Program-made: the position numbers and the translations under genes
From: Schizophyllum amplum
Taxonomy: Eukaryota; Basidiomycota; Agaricomycetes; Agaricales; Schizophyllaceae
DNA: 64,000 nt
Reading direction: 5' to 3'
Assembly (NCBI GenBank): GCA_007026445.1
Contig: VDMD01000004.1
Span: 434,001-498,000, forward strand
Notes under the pieces: model-generated
What the model saw: only the letters and a program-made list of their open reading frames with translations
Told to the model about the DNA's origin: nothing
The model's database searches: none
Shown: in pieces, positions 1-11,201 of the stretch
Position numbering within the stretch: position 1 is the stretch's first letter
How the letters are laid out: each line of letters starts with the position of its first letter

Positions 1-661
1 TGCTGGGGCGGCCACTGGGGATGTGGGCGGGGTAGTACGTTGAGTTCGGGTCCCGGTTGAATTTCGTCTCGCCAAAGTTCGGTGTGGAAACAGTGGATCG
101 CAAGGATTGGGCGTTGGCCGCGTCCTCGAACGGGGTGGCGACCTCCTTCGCGACGTTGAGGATCGAGCGGATGCCGCGCTCCAGGAGACCCTTCCAGTCG
201 CGGGCATTATCCTCCGACCCGAGCCATACGCCCGGAAGGATTTGGATAGGACCGTCCGCATACGGGACGGTAGGTGAGCCATCTTCTTCGCGGCGGTAGT
301 TACGCGCGAGGGGGTTGGCGGTGGATGGGAGGGATATGACGGATGGTCGACGCAGCTGATCGCTCCGGCCAAAGTCTGGTAGTGCGGACTTGAGGGCGCC
401 GCCGTCGGGGAGTTGTAGGGAATTAGATGACGACTGTGCGGAGGGGAGCGCAAGGCTGAGGCCCTTCATGTTGCGGCCGTTCCTTCCCTTGAGGGCACCG
501 AAAGGATGGTTCTCCGACTCCGACGTGAGTGCAGAGGCCGAGGACTCGCTGGGCGGCCGGGAGATGGCTGGATTGCGCGCTGGGGTCTCGATGTGCAAGG
601 GCGCTGGCGGTCCCCTTCTCCTGGGGGGCGCGCTGAGACGTGGTGGCGGGTTCTGAAGCAT
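1..661 (-). CDS. Dual-specificity protein phosphatase, N-terminal part (cut by window edge)
   Basis: One open frame runs leftward from an ATG at 661 to the window edge without a stop, giving about 220 residues. The first ~130 residues are Pro/Ser-rich and disordered. From about residue 138 the segment IQILPGVWLGSEDNARDW matches the start of the fungal Msg5/Pmp1-type dual-specificity phosphatase domain, which dephosphorylates Thr and Tyr on MAP kinases. The ILNVAKEV strand follows. The catalytic HCxxGxSR loop lies beyond the window, so activity cannot be judged. The start is the first in-frame ATG. A basic, proline-rich leader is usual in fungal MAPK phosphatases. The family call rests on the short domain start only; the exact subtype is inferred. 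Confidence 0.72.
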   Translation of the reverse strand, partial: MLQNPPPRLSAPPRRRGPPAPLHIETPARNPAISRPPSESSASALTSESENHPFGALKGRNGRNMKGLSLALPSAQSSSNSLQLPDGGALKSALPDFGRSDQLRRPSVISLPSTANPLARNYRREEDGSPTVPYADGPIQILPGVWLGSEDNARDWKGLLERGIRSILNVAKEVATPFEDAANAQSLRSTVSTPNFGETKFNRDPNSTYYPAHIPSGRPS

Positions 662-1660
662 CGTGGCTGGCTGCTGCGGGTCGTTTTGGGATGGTATATG
701 TATGTTTGGTTGAATTTTTTGCACGCGCAGCGTGTGAAGAGCAAGGCTTTGGAGGCTGGCTGGCCGGTGGTGAGTCGGATAAAGAATGAATGGGACAAAA
801 AGCCAAGTCTGCGTCTTCTATCTTCTGTTTTGGGGATGAGGGGGTGACAGCAGCAACCTCTGGCCACAGCGCAGCGCAATACGAGCCACCGCGTTCGTCG
901 TTAAGGGAGAGTTGCCTAAGCTTTGTTGATGTTGATTGATCCAACACGGCTCTCATCGGCCCGCATTGACCGGCCGGGGATCCAGGCACGAAACGCGTAA
1001 CAACATGGCCAAAACATTCTTCTTCATGTTCTTGAAGCTTCGAACAAGACAGGCCGCTTCTCCCTCCGCGCAGTACATTTACGGCACAATAGCAGGCTGG
1101 GTGTATGTACGTAGGTCAAGTGTAGACTAAGGGAAGTCGATACTAGGCCCTCTGGTGAAGACCTAAAACCTAGCGGACTGTAGCGCCCAGCGAGCACCGA
1201 CCAACAGTCGCGTCAATGTCATGAGGCTGCATCATCGTCTGCAGCGACCGCCAAGGGTCTACGCGCGCAAGGCCATGTGATGAAGCCGCGACGCTGCCCG
1301 ACTGAATTGAAGAAGGTGGCCTCTTCATACGAGCCTCTGATGGTAGGCACATTGGCCATCTCCTCCTCGCGTGGCTCGATGATTGTCGAGGTGCTGTATC
1401 AACCAGGCTCTACCAGGCTTCATCCACCGCTTTGAGCTCCAAAGGTCTGTAGCGCAAGTTGACTTGTTGTACACGGCTCCACAATCGACCAGGGACAGCA
1501 TTCCAAATTATGTCGGTAGCCCGCCATTGTTGCCTAACGTCGCATTGAGACTGCCAGTTATCGCCTTGAAGACATTGATTCAATGGTCGATGGCGCGACG
1601 AGTTGGGTGTCTGATGCTTCAAACATTTCCATCTCGCACTCATGCAGTCTATCGAAGTCG
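662..1660. other. Intergenic, about 1.0 kb
   Basis: This is the upstream region of the phosphatase gene and the 3' flank of the DLT1-like gene. Open frames here overlap, lack plausible splice structure and look like chance. No gene, RNA or repeat is seen. Confidence 0.5.
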
Positions 1661-2714
1661 TCAGCCTTGCTGCTCTGGCAAAATACGAAGCATTACGCAC
1701 GTCGTCATGATATCCTCCACTGCTTGAATGCCCGCCTCAAACTCCTCCATCGTGGGCTCTTCGGCAGAATGTCTAGCAATCTGTCGAAGAAGGTAAGAAA
1801 TTGTTGAGGGCAGGATGTAGACTCATACCTGTATGGCGGCGTCATAGTAATGTAGTGATGTGAGCAGATCCTCTTCGGTCTCTTCGCCATAGTCCACGAC
1901 GCCGTCTTCTCCGACACGTATACTCGGCTCGCGTTGAGTTGTCAGGAGAGGCAGTAGAAAGCGGAAGTGGTGCAGCATGCGCGCGTGGGGTCGCAGTGGT
2001 GGATGAGTGGGAATCACAACGCGCGCAAGGGCATCTGCGGCGCTGTTAGCACGATCATGTAGAGGGTTTGTTATAGTAGGAGGACGTGAGGTGACACACC
2101 TAAACGAGGTATTGTATCAAGGAGCGCTCTGCGATAGTATATTCCTTCGTATGTGGTACCTACGTAGAGGTGTTCAATGGCAAGGTGCGATGGTGTCAAG
2201 TAGGGGCTCACCTGGCCGACCCCAGCCTGGACGGACGACATCCTTCGGCAACGATTCGTGGGCTATGAGGCATGTTCTCACGTATTCCTCCGTCATGTAC
2301 CGATAGACCGACTAGAGGCGTAGGATAGATAATTGCATCAGTCGCGAGCGCAGCCGACGAGCATGCTACGCAGCGCACCCTCGGTACGTCCCCCTTCCTC
2401 AACGTACGATGCACTTTCGAGATGCGACTGAGCCGCATGCGGATAGATATCCTGCGCAAGAAACACAATGCCAACGAGACGATGACCTGCAGACAGACGG
2501 TGAGGGGTGGCGCGGCAACGAGTCCAGGACGACGCACCACAATCAGGTATGCAGCAATAATCATCAAGGCTTCTGATCCGCGCTCCTTGAAATCTCGGTC
2601 CTGGCGGAAAGCCTGGCTTAGGAGGGCGACGCAGGAGAGGCCGGTGAGCATGAGCATGACGAGCACCAGGAGGAAGTAGGTCAGTTGCAGGAGCAACCTG
2701 GAGAGCGCGGCCAT
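1661..2714 (-). CDS. DLT1: DLT1-family (defect at low temperature) membrane protein
   Basis: Six exons are needed to join the pieces. The first (from ATG 2714) encodes a strongly hydrophobic start (LLLQLTYFLLVLVMLMLTGL) followed by a second membrane segment across the first intron. After these come RLSRISKVHRTLRKGDVPR, then SVYRYMTEEYVRTCLIAHES and GWGRPG, then YEGIYYRRALLDTIPRL, and an acidic C-terminal part. Two N-terminal membrane helices plus a conserved cytosolic domain with an R-x-Y-x3-EEY-x-R motif is the layout of yeast Dlt1, whose molecular role is unknown. Introns begin GTGCGT/GTGAGC/GTGTGT/GTATGA and end CAG/TAG. The final exon may end at the TGA at 1661 or splice on; the end is the weakest point. 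The family name is a recognition call. Confidence 0.62.
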
Positions 2715-3819
2715 GGTGAAGAGGTCCTGGAGGCGGAGTTTCCTGGCAGTCTACATACGCCCCGCGGGCTCCGTGGTAGACCGCGAAGACTAAGGAGGAA
2801 GCGGATGGAACACTTGAGGGCCTGATGGAGAAAGGCAAGTACAATGGAATGAACTTCCCACGACTGTGTGCTTACTTCTGGTTTACGCCACCATGGACGA
2901 CTTCGCGTGTCTGGCTCGAAGCCGGCACCCACGGAGCACGATAGGTCATAGAGGAAAATGTTGAAGACCTTCCTCTCTCTCCTTTCATCTTGTATCGAAA
3001 AAGCAACCCAATCGACGACCTGCTTTCACGGTGACATGCCTCTACCTGTCAGCTCTCACTTCGCCTCAGCTCTCGGAAGATGAAAATAGCCATCTGAAGC
3101 TTCCCTATCTACGGCCCGCTAAGGCTGTCTACAACAAGGGTGAAGCCTACTGGCAGATGCAGTTTATGTGAAGCGGAACCGTCGTCAATTTTCTTCGTCC
3201 GCTGAGCGCTTGACATCTTGATAGTTAATACATGGATCGTGCGTAACGAGGTGCGTGATGTGTCTAACTATTCTCTGATCCTTTGACTGATTGATCCAGG
3301 GATACCTCGACGTAGATGCGCGTCGTCTGCACCTGGTCTGCACACCCAGCTTCTTGCTTGCGAAGGACAGTTTTCATGAGTCGCCGAACTTATCAAATCT
3401 TCAGGGACGGTGCTGTGAAGCTCGTAAATGCCCACTCAGACCCAGCTCAGACCAGCAAGCATTGAATGAGCGGTCTGGGCAGCCCGTCCCGTGGGCTGCA
3501 CAGAACTACAGGTACGATCCGCTGCTGAGAGAAGCACAGAATTGGCATCATGCGTGCATCACTTCCTTAATGAAGCACCTTTAACTGCCTCGATTGCCGA
3601 GCTTACCTTGAAGAACATCTCAAAGGATCACAAACTAAAACTATCAAGCGCCCTTTGTTGGGAGATACGGCCGCGGGACTTTCGTTGACCATTAACACAG
3701 CCGGAGCACCCGCCCCAGACTGACTCTCGGCGTGCTCGTGTTGTCGACGCACAATACTCGGGAACACCTATCATCTCATGCGAGTCGCGCGTATTCCTCG
3801 GATATCGTCACGTCCCGAC
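2715..3819. other. Intergenic between divergent genes, about 1.1 kb
   Basis: This stretch separates the leftward DLT1-like gene from the rightward xyloglucanase gene, so it should hold both promoters. Short open frames at 3291-3688 and 2681-2932 have no recognisable product. Nothing else is supported. Confidence 0.45.
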
Positions 3820-3827
3820 TATAAAAG
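3820..3827 (+). promoter_or_regulatory. TATA box of the GH74 gene
   Basis: The octamer TATAAAAG lies 49 bp before the ATG at 3876, a normal distance for a fungal core promoter with a short 5' leader. Confidence 0.6.
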
Positions 3828-3875
3828 CTCAATCTTGCCGGAAGCACCTCAGCTCTCCCCCCTTGGCTACAAGGC

Positions 3876-6796
3876 ATGCTGCCTTCTTTGCTACCCATAG
3901 CAGCGCTTGTCGCGCTTGCGTCCTCTCCTTCGTTCACTTTGGCGGCCGACGCCCAGCCGTACTCGTGGAAGAATGTCAAGGTGTGTTACGCGTTCTAGTT
4001 GCGCATTCTCCACAGCTGACTGGGCTGCAGATCGGCGGTGGCGGCGGCTTTGTGCCCGGTATCGTCTTCAACCCCACTGAACAGGTTTGGCACCTCTTCG
4101 CTACATTTTGAGTCACCCTCCTGACAGGTCCTCGCACAGGGCGTTGCGTACGCGCGCACGGATATCGGTGGCGCGTACAAGCTGAACCCTGACGACTCCT
4201 GGACGCCTCTGCTCGACTTCGCGAACAGCGAGACCTGGAACTACTGGGGTGTCGATGCCCTCGCAACCGACCCCGTTGAGCCCAATCGTCTTTACCTCGC
4301 GACGGGCATGTACACGTCCGACTGGGACCCGTATCCCGGGCACATCATGATCTCGGAGGACTACGGCGCGTCCTTCTCCGTTGTCGATCTAGAATTCAAG
4401 CTAGGAGGGAACATGCCGGGCCGTGGGATGTGCGTGCCCCTATACATCTTCGATGTGCAGAAACAACTGAACGTAGGATAACAGGGGCGAGCGCCTTGTG
4501 GTCGACCCCAATGACAACAGTGTGCTGTATTTCGGCGCACGCAGCGGTAACGGATTGCTCAAGTCCACCGACTACGGTGCGACTTGGGAGGCCGTATCTG
4601 CGCTTCCGAGCGCGGGCACCTACATACCTGACGCTAGCGACACAACGGGGTACAACAGTGATATTATTGGTGCGCAGACGTTCTCATACAACTATTGCTA
4701 GGTCTGACCAGCCATCAGGCATATCTTGGGTTACTGTGGATTCTACCTCTGGCGCCTCCGGCAGCCCTAGTCCTCGCGTTTTTGTTGGCGTTGCCAGCAT
4801 GGGCGAGGATAACATCTTTGTTACCGAGAATGCCGGCTCTACATGTAAGTCGCATGTCTGTGCATGTTCTGCATCAGGCTTGATACTTTTGGAAGGGAGC
4901 TCCGTTACCGGTCAGAACAACACATATATACCCCACAAGGGTACTCTGTCGCCATCCGAAGGAGTATTGTACATTTCGTATAGTGACGGAGCTGGGCCAT
5001 ACGACGGCACTATGGGCTCGTGCGTGATCTTGCCTGCGGTTGTATCAGAACTCGGACAGAACAAAGTACAGCCTCTACAAGTACGACATCGCAAACGCCA
5101 CCTGTTCGTAGCGTCTGTAGATGCCGCCGGATCATTTCTGACAATGCGCAGGGACCGACATAACACCAGCGTCTGGCGATGACCTTTACTTTGGTTTTGG
5201 TGGTGTCGCTGTCGACCTACAGGTCCCTGGGACGATCATGGTCGCTGCGCTCAACTCGTGGTACCCTGACGGTATGTCAATGTCCACGAGTGAAGTTGTT
5301 TACATATTGTTCCTAGGTCAGATATATCGCTCTACGGACAGCGGCGCGACATGGTCTCCCCTCTGGGACTGGGCAGTGTACCCCGAGATGAACAAATATT
5401 ATTACTACTCGGACGATCTCGCACCGTGGCTGGGTCCCAACTACGTCGAGACGACGCCGGGCACTCTGCAGATTGGGTGGATGATGGAAGCGCTTGTGAT
5501 CGATCCCTTCGACTCGGATCACTGGCTGTATGGCACGGGTGCGACCATCTACGGCGGGCACGACCTGACTGCTGTGGGTGATGTTTTTGCGAAATTCCTG
5601 ACAGCTGTCGCTCACCTCCGAGGCGCAGTGGGATACAACACACAATGTGTCCATCAGCAGCTTGGCAGATGGTATCGAAGAGGATGCTATACTGGGGCTC
5701 ATATCGCCTCCAGTCGGGCCCTCACTCATCTCTGCTGTCGGTGACAATACAGGTCCGCGCAGCGCTTGTGATAGGCACATGACACCTAGGCTCATCGCCT
5801 CCTAGGTTTCGTACACGAGGACCTCGACACGGCACCCGTCACTCGCTTCACCAACCCCGAATGGAGCACGTCTGTTGACGTGGACTACGCAGGTAATGTA
5901 CCCACGACCATCGTGCGTGTAGGAAATGCGGGAGAGTGAGTCCATGCTGTATGGGGCCATTTTGCTCAGGTCTGACATTCACTGCAGCGAGGCTGGCAAG
6001 CAAATTGCACTGTCTACGGACTCCGGTGCAACCTGGACCCCGGACTCCGCTGCTGACAACGCGGTGCAGGGTGGCAAAGTCGCTATAAGCGCCAATGCTA
6101 CCAGCATCGTCTGGAGTTCGTCGGGCAATGGTGTATGTCTTATGATCCTCATCTCCATAGGGCATACTCGTATTTCTGACTTTATCGCTTAGGTTCTCGT
6201 CTCCGCTAACTCAGCAGCATTTGCCGCCGCGTCCGGGCTGCCAGACGGCACCGTAATCGCCTCCGACAAAGTCGACGACTCGGTCTTTTATGGCGCGTCT
6301 GGCGCGGACTTCTACGTCTCCAGCGACGGCGGCGCCACCTTCACAGCCGCGTCTACTCTCGGCGACTCTACTGCCCCGTTCGACATCGCAGTAAACCCAG
6401 GCGCGCTTGGTGACCTGTGGGTATCGACCGATAAGGGCCTGTATCATTCGACTGACGGTGGCGCCACGTTCACCGCGGTGGAGAGCGTGACCCAGGCATG
6501 GGCTGTCAGTCTGGGGGCGTCCCCTACGGAAGGCGACTACCCCGCGGTGTACGTCGCCGCGACCCTCGACGGCGTGACTGGGTACTACCGCTCGGACGAC
6601 GAGGGCGCGAACTGGGTCCAGATCGACGACGCAGCGCATGGGTTTGGCTCCCCGGGCTCTAATGTTCTGACTGGCGACCCGAGAGTATATGGGCGGTGCG
6701 TCTTATCTCGGGGTCAAAGTTGATCTTTACTGACGCGCTTGCAGGGTTTATATTGGTACAAATGGCCGCGGAATATTCTATGGTGATATTGCCTAA
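3876..6796 (+). CDS. Secreted xyloglucan-specific endo-beta-1,4-glucanase, family GH74
   Basis: Fourteen exons sum to 2259 nt, a 752-residue protein. A signal peptide (MLPSLLPIAALVALASS, cleaved near AADAQPYSW) sends it outside the cell, where GH74 enzymes cut the xyloglucan backbone of plant cell walls. The mature N terminus carries YARTDIGGAYK, whose Asp (about residue 65) aligns with the catalytic Asp of the family. Repeated beta-propeller blades appear as STDYGATW, STDSGATW and STDGGATF. The family-typical GTGATIYGGHDLTAWD and NGRGIFYGD are present. Exons: 3876-3980, 4031-4084, 4128-4429, 4485-4669, 4719-4844, 4896-5019, 5072-5103, 5152-5271, 5317-5573, 5629-5752, 5806-5935, 5988-6132, 6193-6695, 6745-6796. 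The protein stops right after the last blade, so there is no C-terminal CBM1 cellulose-binding module. Endo- versus exo-mode cannot be read here. Confidence 0.95.
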
Positions 6797-6874
6797 GGGC
6801 AACTCCGCGGATTCGTACTGTAATAATGTGCCCATCTCTTGTGAATAGAAAGTCAGGACAAATCAGGTGCATTC

Positions 6875-8677
6875 TCATCCCGTCTGCCTTTCTTCCTCCC
6901 ACAACTGTTGCCGTAATCTCAGTCACAAGTGCATCGGTGGAATTCGTGCACGAACCTCGAAGATGCGCTTTCGGTCCTGCAGCTTGACGCCTCGACAAGA
7001 TGTGAGTTTGATACTTTCAAGACGCGGACATGCATCGATGATGGAGAACAACCCGTCCGCTACAAGCCGTTATCATGAGCAATCTTTGTAAGCAGAGAAC
7101 CTGGGATTTACTAGTGATTCTGGTAGAAGCAAGCCCCAGTTGACTCAAGTGCTTGCAACTGGAAATGAAGCCCGCCGCGTCGTCATCGACGGTCGTATTG
7201 TTTAGCGTAAGGACTTCGATGAGGCTCTCCGATTCATCGTCTCCAAGGAGGCCAGCAAGCCCGTCCGATCGCAGACGAGGTATACCCGATAGATTGACTG
7301 CCTACAAAGCGTGAGCAGTCGTCGTTGAAAATGAGAAAGACGAATGGCTACCTTGCAACGACGGCCTACAAGTCTGAGGAACTCATTAATTGACTTGCTC
7401 GTCAGCTTCGTATTGTTCGCTAGATTGACGTGTTGTAGGTGCTCCAAAGGCGCCAAGATGTCCGTCAAATCCAGAAGGAGCGCGTCGGACAGGACAAGCG
7501 CGCCGGAAGACTTCGTGGACTGGCCGAGCGCGCCGACATTCAGCGTTCTCAGCTGTAAGAAATCCGCGGGAAGCTTGAAACTGCGAGAGGATACGGCGAG
7601 CGGCATGGAAGACATGGCCAGCTTCTCGAGCAGCGGACTGGTCGTAGGAATATGCTGGATGTTCGTGAACGAAACGTCGAGCCGTCGCAGGTTGGGGAAG
7701 AGGGCAACGAATTGCGTTGCGGAGCTGTTGCTTATTGTAAGCTGGCGGAGCTTGAGGTTCTGCATGCTCGGCAGGGTCGTAATCTTGGAGGCGGACAATG
7801 CTGTGACCAATTTGTGCACTGTTCCGTCGGACTGGATAAAAATGTCAGAGCAGTCAACTGAAGAGAAACCAAGATATAAACCCAGCTAGAGATGCCAGCG
7901 ACTTTCAAGACGCACAGGCTGGTGCAGTTCCCAAGGAGCCCGTGGAGGGATATGGGGCTGACGGAGGTGTAGTTGACATTCAGGACCTCTAAAGAGTGAC
8001 AATGCTGGGATGTTGCCTCCATAGTGGCGTTGCCGACTTCTTTACATCCGCTGCGAAGACTTCTGTTAATGGACATCATTGTGCGCACTAATACGCAGAG
8101 CTGTACCGTAAGTTCAAGGTTCTGAGCTCGGATAGATGTGACAGTACTCCAGCGAAAAGACCGTCTTCGAACTTGTCGAAGCCGGATAATTCCAGCGAGC
8201 TCAGATGTGGTGAACAGATCTTCAGAGAATTTATGGTCTGCTTTTTGACGCCAGTTAATGCATTGGTAAGTACGATGGTGCGCACATCGCGCATGAAGTA
8301 CTATCAGATGCTGCGTCAACAGGGTTTAAGGAGTTTTAATTCGTATCGCGTACGGGCTGGATAACGTTGTCCGGGAGGTAGGTTGGCCATCGCTGTGCTA
8401 GCATGGCGAAGATTCGGGGCAGCAGGGGTTCAGGAAGAATGCGCAACTGCTTAGACAGCGTTCCCCACAGCTTTCCTTCGGGATTTTGCCTGAGCCAGGT
8501 GTATTTGTCGGCGAAGCGCCGCATACACATGACTACGAGAGACGGCAGATTGGTCGAAGGTAGAGTTCGCGTAGACACAGAGTCTGATGAAGCCATTGCA
8601 GTGAGCTGGTCATCATCTTCTTGAGCGGCGCCGAAGGCAGGAGCAGCGCGACTGGTTGTCTTTCGGCGCTTGCTCAT
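6875..8677 (-). CDS. F-box-like leucine-rich-repeat (RNI-type) protein
   Basis: Seven exons (8677-8354, 8300-8107, 8062-7882, 7831-7352, 7301-7112, 7059-6956, 6904-6875) sum to 1503 nt, 500 residues. Near residue 80 the segment LPEPLLPRIFAMLAQRWPTY resembles an F-box (L-P-x3-L-x2-I). The rest is a run of degenerate leucine-rich repeats (LSSLELSGFDKFEDG, LRRLDVSFTNIQHI, LQHVNLANNTKLT, LIEVLTLNNT, LESIKLTSCRGV). It ends in the short exon encoding LWEEERQTG, a common tail in basidiomycete RNI-like proteins. Such proteins usually present substrates to SCF ubiquitin ligases. The target is unknown. A second in-frame ATG lies at 8737; I chose 8677 because MSKRRK starts the conserved-looking part. 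Confidence 0.8.
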
Positions 8678-9224
8678 GGTGGCAAGATGGAGATGAGTTG
8701 TTGGTCCAGCGCTAAGCGCTGACTGGTGACGTCGCACGTTTAGCCGGGCGACGCGATCACGAGGCGTTGAACACCATCACGTGTGTGTTGAACGGCCACG
8801 AGGCTTTCCTCGAGGCGTGGCATGGACACCGGCTGATTGAAATACGTACACTTTGTCCGCCCTCTTTCTCTTCGCGACACTGGCCCCAGCGCTGTCAGGC
8901 CGACTAACGCCACCCGCGCGCGCGTCGAACAGTGCTGAGAGCCGGTCAGAGCCACTGAAAGAGCCTCCGAACCAACATTCCCTGGCGTTCTGCTGGTCGT
9001 CACGCCCGCATGGTCAAGCCTTCGCGTATTCCAAGTCCAAAGGTGCCGAAAGAAGAAGGAGAGGGAAGAGGGAAGAGAGAATGTGGCCCCGACGCGTCGG
9101 GTGGAGAGACGGTATTCTGCGCGTGCCCCTCTAGGGGACAAGTCGCGTGCCGTGAATACTGTGAGTGTGATGGCGATCAGTCCGTTGTTCTCTAATAAGA
9201 CGAGCCCACAGCAGCCCAGCTCTC
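8678..9224. other. Intergenic, probable shared upstream region
   Basis: This lies between the leftward LRR gene and the rightward low-complexity gene. It contains a canonical-looking intron (9161-9211, GTGAGT to CCCACAG with a CTAAT branch site), so a 5' exon of the next gene probably lies here. Confidence 0.4.
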
Positions 9225-10478
9225 TTGATCAGCCCAAGAAACGCAAGAAACCGCGTGTCGTCACTGCGCCTGCAGCTGCTGGTCGCGCAACACCTCAATC
9301 CATCCAGTCCATCCTCACATCTCCCGACAGCCGTCCAACGTCGCCCCAGTTCTCAGCTCCTCCGCATAACCTTGCCCACCATTCTCAATCTGCCATCACT
9401 CCCAGACTTCAATCCACACCCCCTCAATTCTCCTATCGTATCCACTTCCGCCGTCGCCCATGTCGTCTCTCGCAACTCATCCCCTACACCATGCACCTCC
9501 ATCCTCTTTCAATCCTCCGTCGCCGGCTGCCAGTCGGGCCGAAATACGCCAGACACGCTCAACATGCCGGCCTTCACGCATCCCAACAGCCCATATGTTC
9601 CCTGGTCCTCTCCCATTCGTCGTCAAATATGCCGCCCTCTTCGTTCATCAGAATCTATTCTCCCCCGTCCGTCAGTCTCTCTGTCGACGCGTACCCGCAG
9701 CGGCGCGCGAGCGCCGGAGCCACCGTTCATCCCGACAAAGCGCAAACTCGCATCATCGCGCCTGGCTTGGGGTCTCAAGGCCATCCAAACTTCTGTTCAT
9801 CGGAAGGTGAAGGATGCAGCGAAACGACTCCGTGGCAACCGTGCAGCCGAGCGAAGGATGGCCGGTGTGGCAGACCAGCACGTGCCCGTGCCAACATGGT
9901 CGGACGGGTCGACGATGTCGCTTGAGTCCATCAACTCTGCGTCGCTCGAAGACTGGCTCGCGTCGCGTAACTCGCACGACGAGGGTCCAGACGACCTCCT
10001 AGACGACGAGGACGACGACCATGCTCTTACACAGGAAGACGGCACTCTCAACAGCTTCGACGAGCTATACACACCTGTCCACGAATATCCGGCCAAGGAG
10101 TTCGTAGCCAGTACCTCGACGTACGGGAGTCTGGTGCCGACAGGTGCACGACGGTTCACTGGCGCTGCCTTAGACATCATGTCGGGTCGATCGCGCAGTC
10201 CATCTCCGCTGGGTATGTACCGCTCGCGTAGCCCGTCGCCGCTCGGCGTGCCATATCAGTCCCGCAGCCCCTCACCACTCGGTATATCCTTCCGCTCGCC
10301 GTCTACGCCACTGCCAGCCCTCCCGTCCGTCGACGAGCTCTCCAACTACGACGGCGAGCGCCCCGTTGCCACCTGGGCGGAGGTCAGCCCTGCAACGCAG
10401 TACCTGCGGGTGCCGTCCGCGTCACTCTCGCCGCGGACCACCGACGCCCGGCCCGTGTCGTGGCAGGCGTTCGCGTAG
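9225..10478 (+). CDS. Low-complexity protein of unknown function with SRSPSPLG repeats
   Basis: The frame is open for 417 codons to a TAG at 10478. I recognise no domain. The middle is basic (KVKDAAKRLRGNRAAERR), then acidic (DDLLDDEDDD). The C-terminal part carries Ser/Pro repeats, a likely target for proline-directed or SR-type kinases. Real coding is clearest after about 9540. Upstream, a different frame (9212-9437: QPSSLDQPKKRKKPRVV and on) looks more protein-like than this one. It joins an upstream exon through the 9161-9211 intron. The true N terminus therefore likely lies near 9.0-9.1 kb, with a second intron around 9.44-9.55 kb that I cannot fix. Treat the first ~100 residues as provisional. 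Confidence 0.5.
   Translation: MISPRNARNRVSSLRLQLLVAQHLNPSSPSSHLPTAVQRRPSSQLLRITLPTILNLPSLPDFNPHPLNSPIVSTSAVAHVVSRNSSPTPCTSILFQSSVAGCQSGRNTPDTLNMPAFTHPNSPYVPWSSPIRRQICRPLRSSESILPRPSVSLSTRTRSGARAPEPPFIPTKRKLASSRLAWGLKAIQTSVHRKVKDAAKRLRGNRAAERRMAGVADQHVPVPTWSDGSTMSLESINSASLEDWLASRNSHDEGPDDLLDDEDDDHALTQEDGTLNSFDELYTPVHEYPAKEFVASTSTYGSLVPTGARRFTGAALDIMSGRSRSPSPLGMYRSRSPSPLGVPYQSRSPSPLGISFRSPSTPLPALPSVDELSNYDGERPVATWAEVSPATQYLRVPSASLSPRTTDARPVSWQAFA
10191..10302 (+). repeat. Three SRSPSPLG coding repeats plus a partial unit
   Basis: Within the unknown protein, the octapeptide SRSPSPLG occurs three times (from about 10191, 10227 and 10260), followed by a degenerate FRSPSTPL. The DNA of the units differs at wobble positions, so the repeat is kept at the protein level. 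Confidence 0.75.
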
Positions 10479-11201
10479 ACTCAGTCGACCTGGTCTATCT
10501 TCGGCTGGCCCGCGACTCACTTATGCATTCTCATTCGTGCTTCGATATTTGGGCCAAGAGATGGACTTGTCGCATGCCGTGGACTGAATTGCCATACATG
10601 CCTACTGCCTACTGCCTGGGACTATCGCATCCCCTGACCCCTACCCACATTGACGCTGCCCAGTGCTGTTGTATACTCTGCCCTTTCCTTCCCATGTCCC
10701 ATGTATCTCTCAGATCATCTCAAGCACGTACATATCACCTCACTCCCATCTCAAGCTCGGCATCTACGTCTCAAGCTCGATATCTACATCTCATGCTTGG
10801 TATCCGCCTCTAGCTTACAGCATCTTTCTCGAACTGAGCATCAGTATCTCATGCCCAGCAAATGTCTCCATCTCTGTATATCTATCTATCCGTACATATG
10901 TACGTACTGACACTGTCCCTGCTGTACCATAAACAACACTCGCTTATATGTACGGTCTGACCTCGATACAATCCTTCAATGTGTGCATAATGGGCTCTGC
11001 TGTTGGTGAAGAGACAGAGGAGGCTTCGAGACCCAAGCACAGTCCAAGCAGACCTGAGGCCTGAGGCCTTGAGGATTTTACCGTCGACAATGTTGTTCGG
11101 ACATGCGGGCCGACCATCCGGAGGAGTGCCGCGCCCGAGCGGCGCTTGTTCTCATCCAACACAGTGCTGCCAATTGTCCATCCTCACTTCCACCTCACTC
11201 T
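10479..11201. other. Intergenic, with a short degenerate repeat
   Basis: This is the 3' flank of the unknown gene and the 5' flank of the MED11-like gene. At about 10742-10860 a ~20 nt unit (TCTCAAGCTCGGCATCTAC and variants) recurs four to five times with increasing divergence. No gene is seen. Confidence 0.4.

Noticed and set aside
423..989. Minus-strand frame of 188 codons near the left edge
   Set aside because: It overlaps the phosphatase coding sequence in another frame and runs into its upstream region; the phosphatase reading has a recognisable domain.
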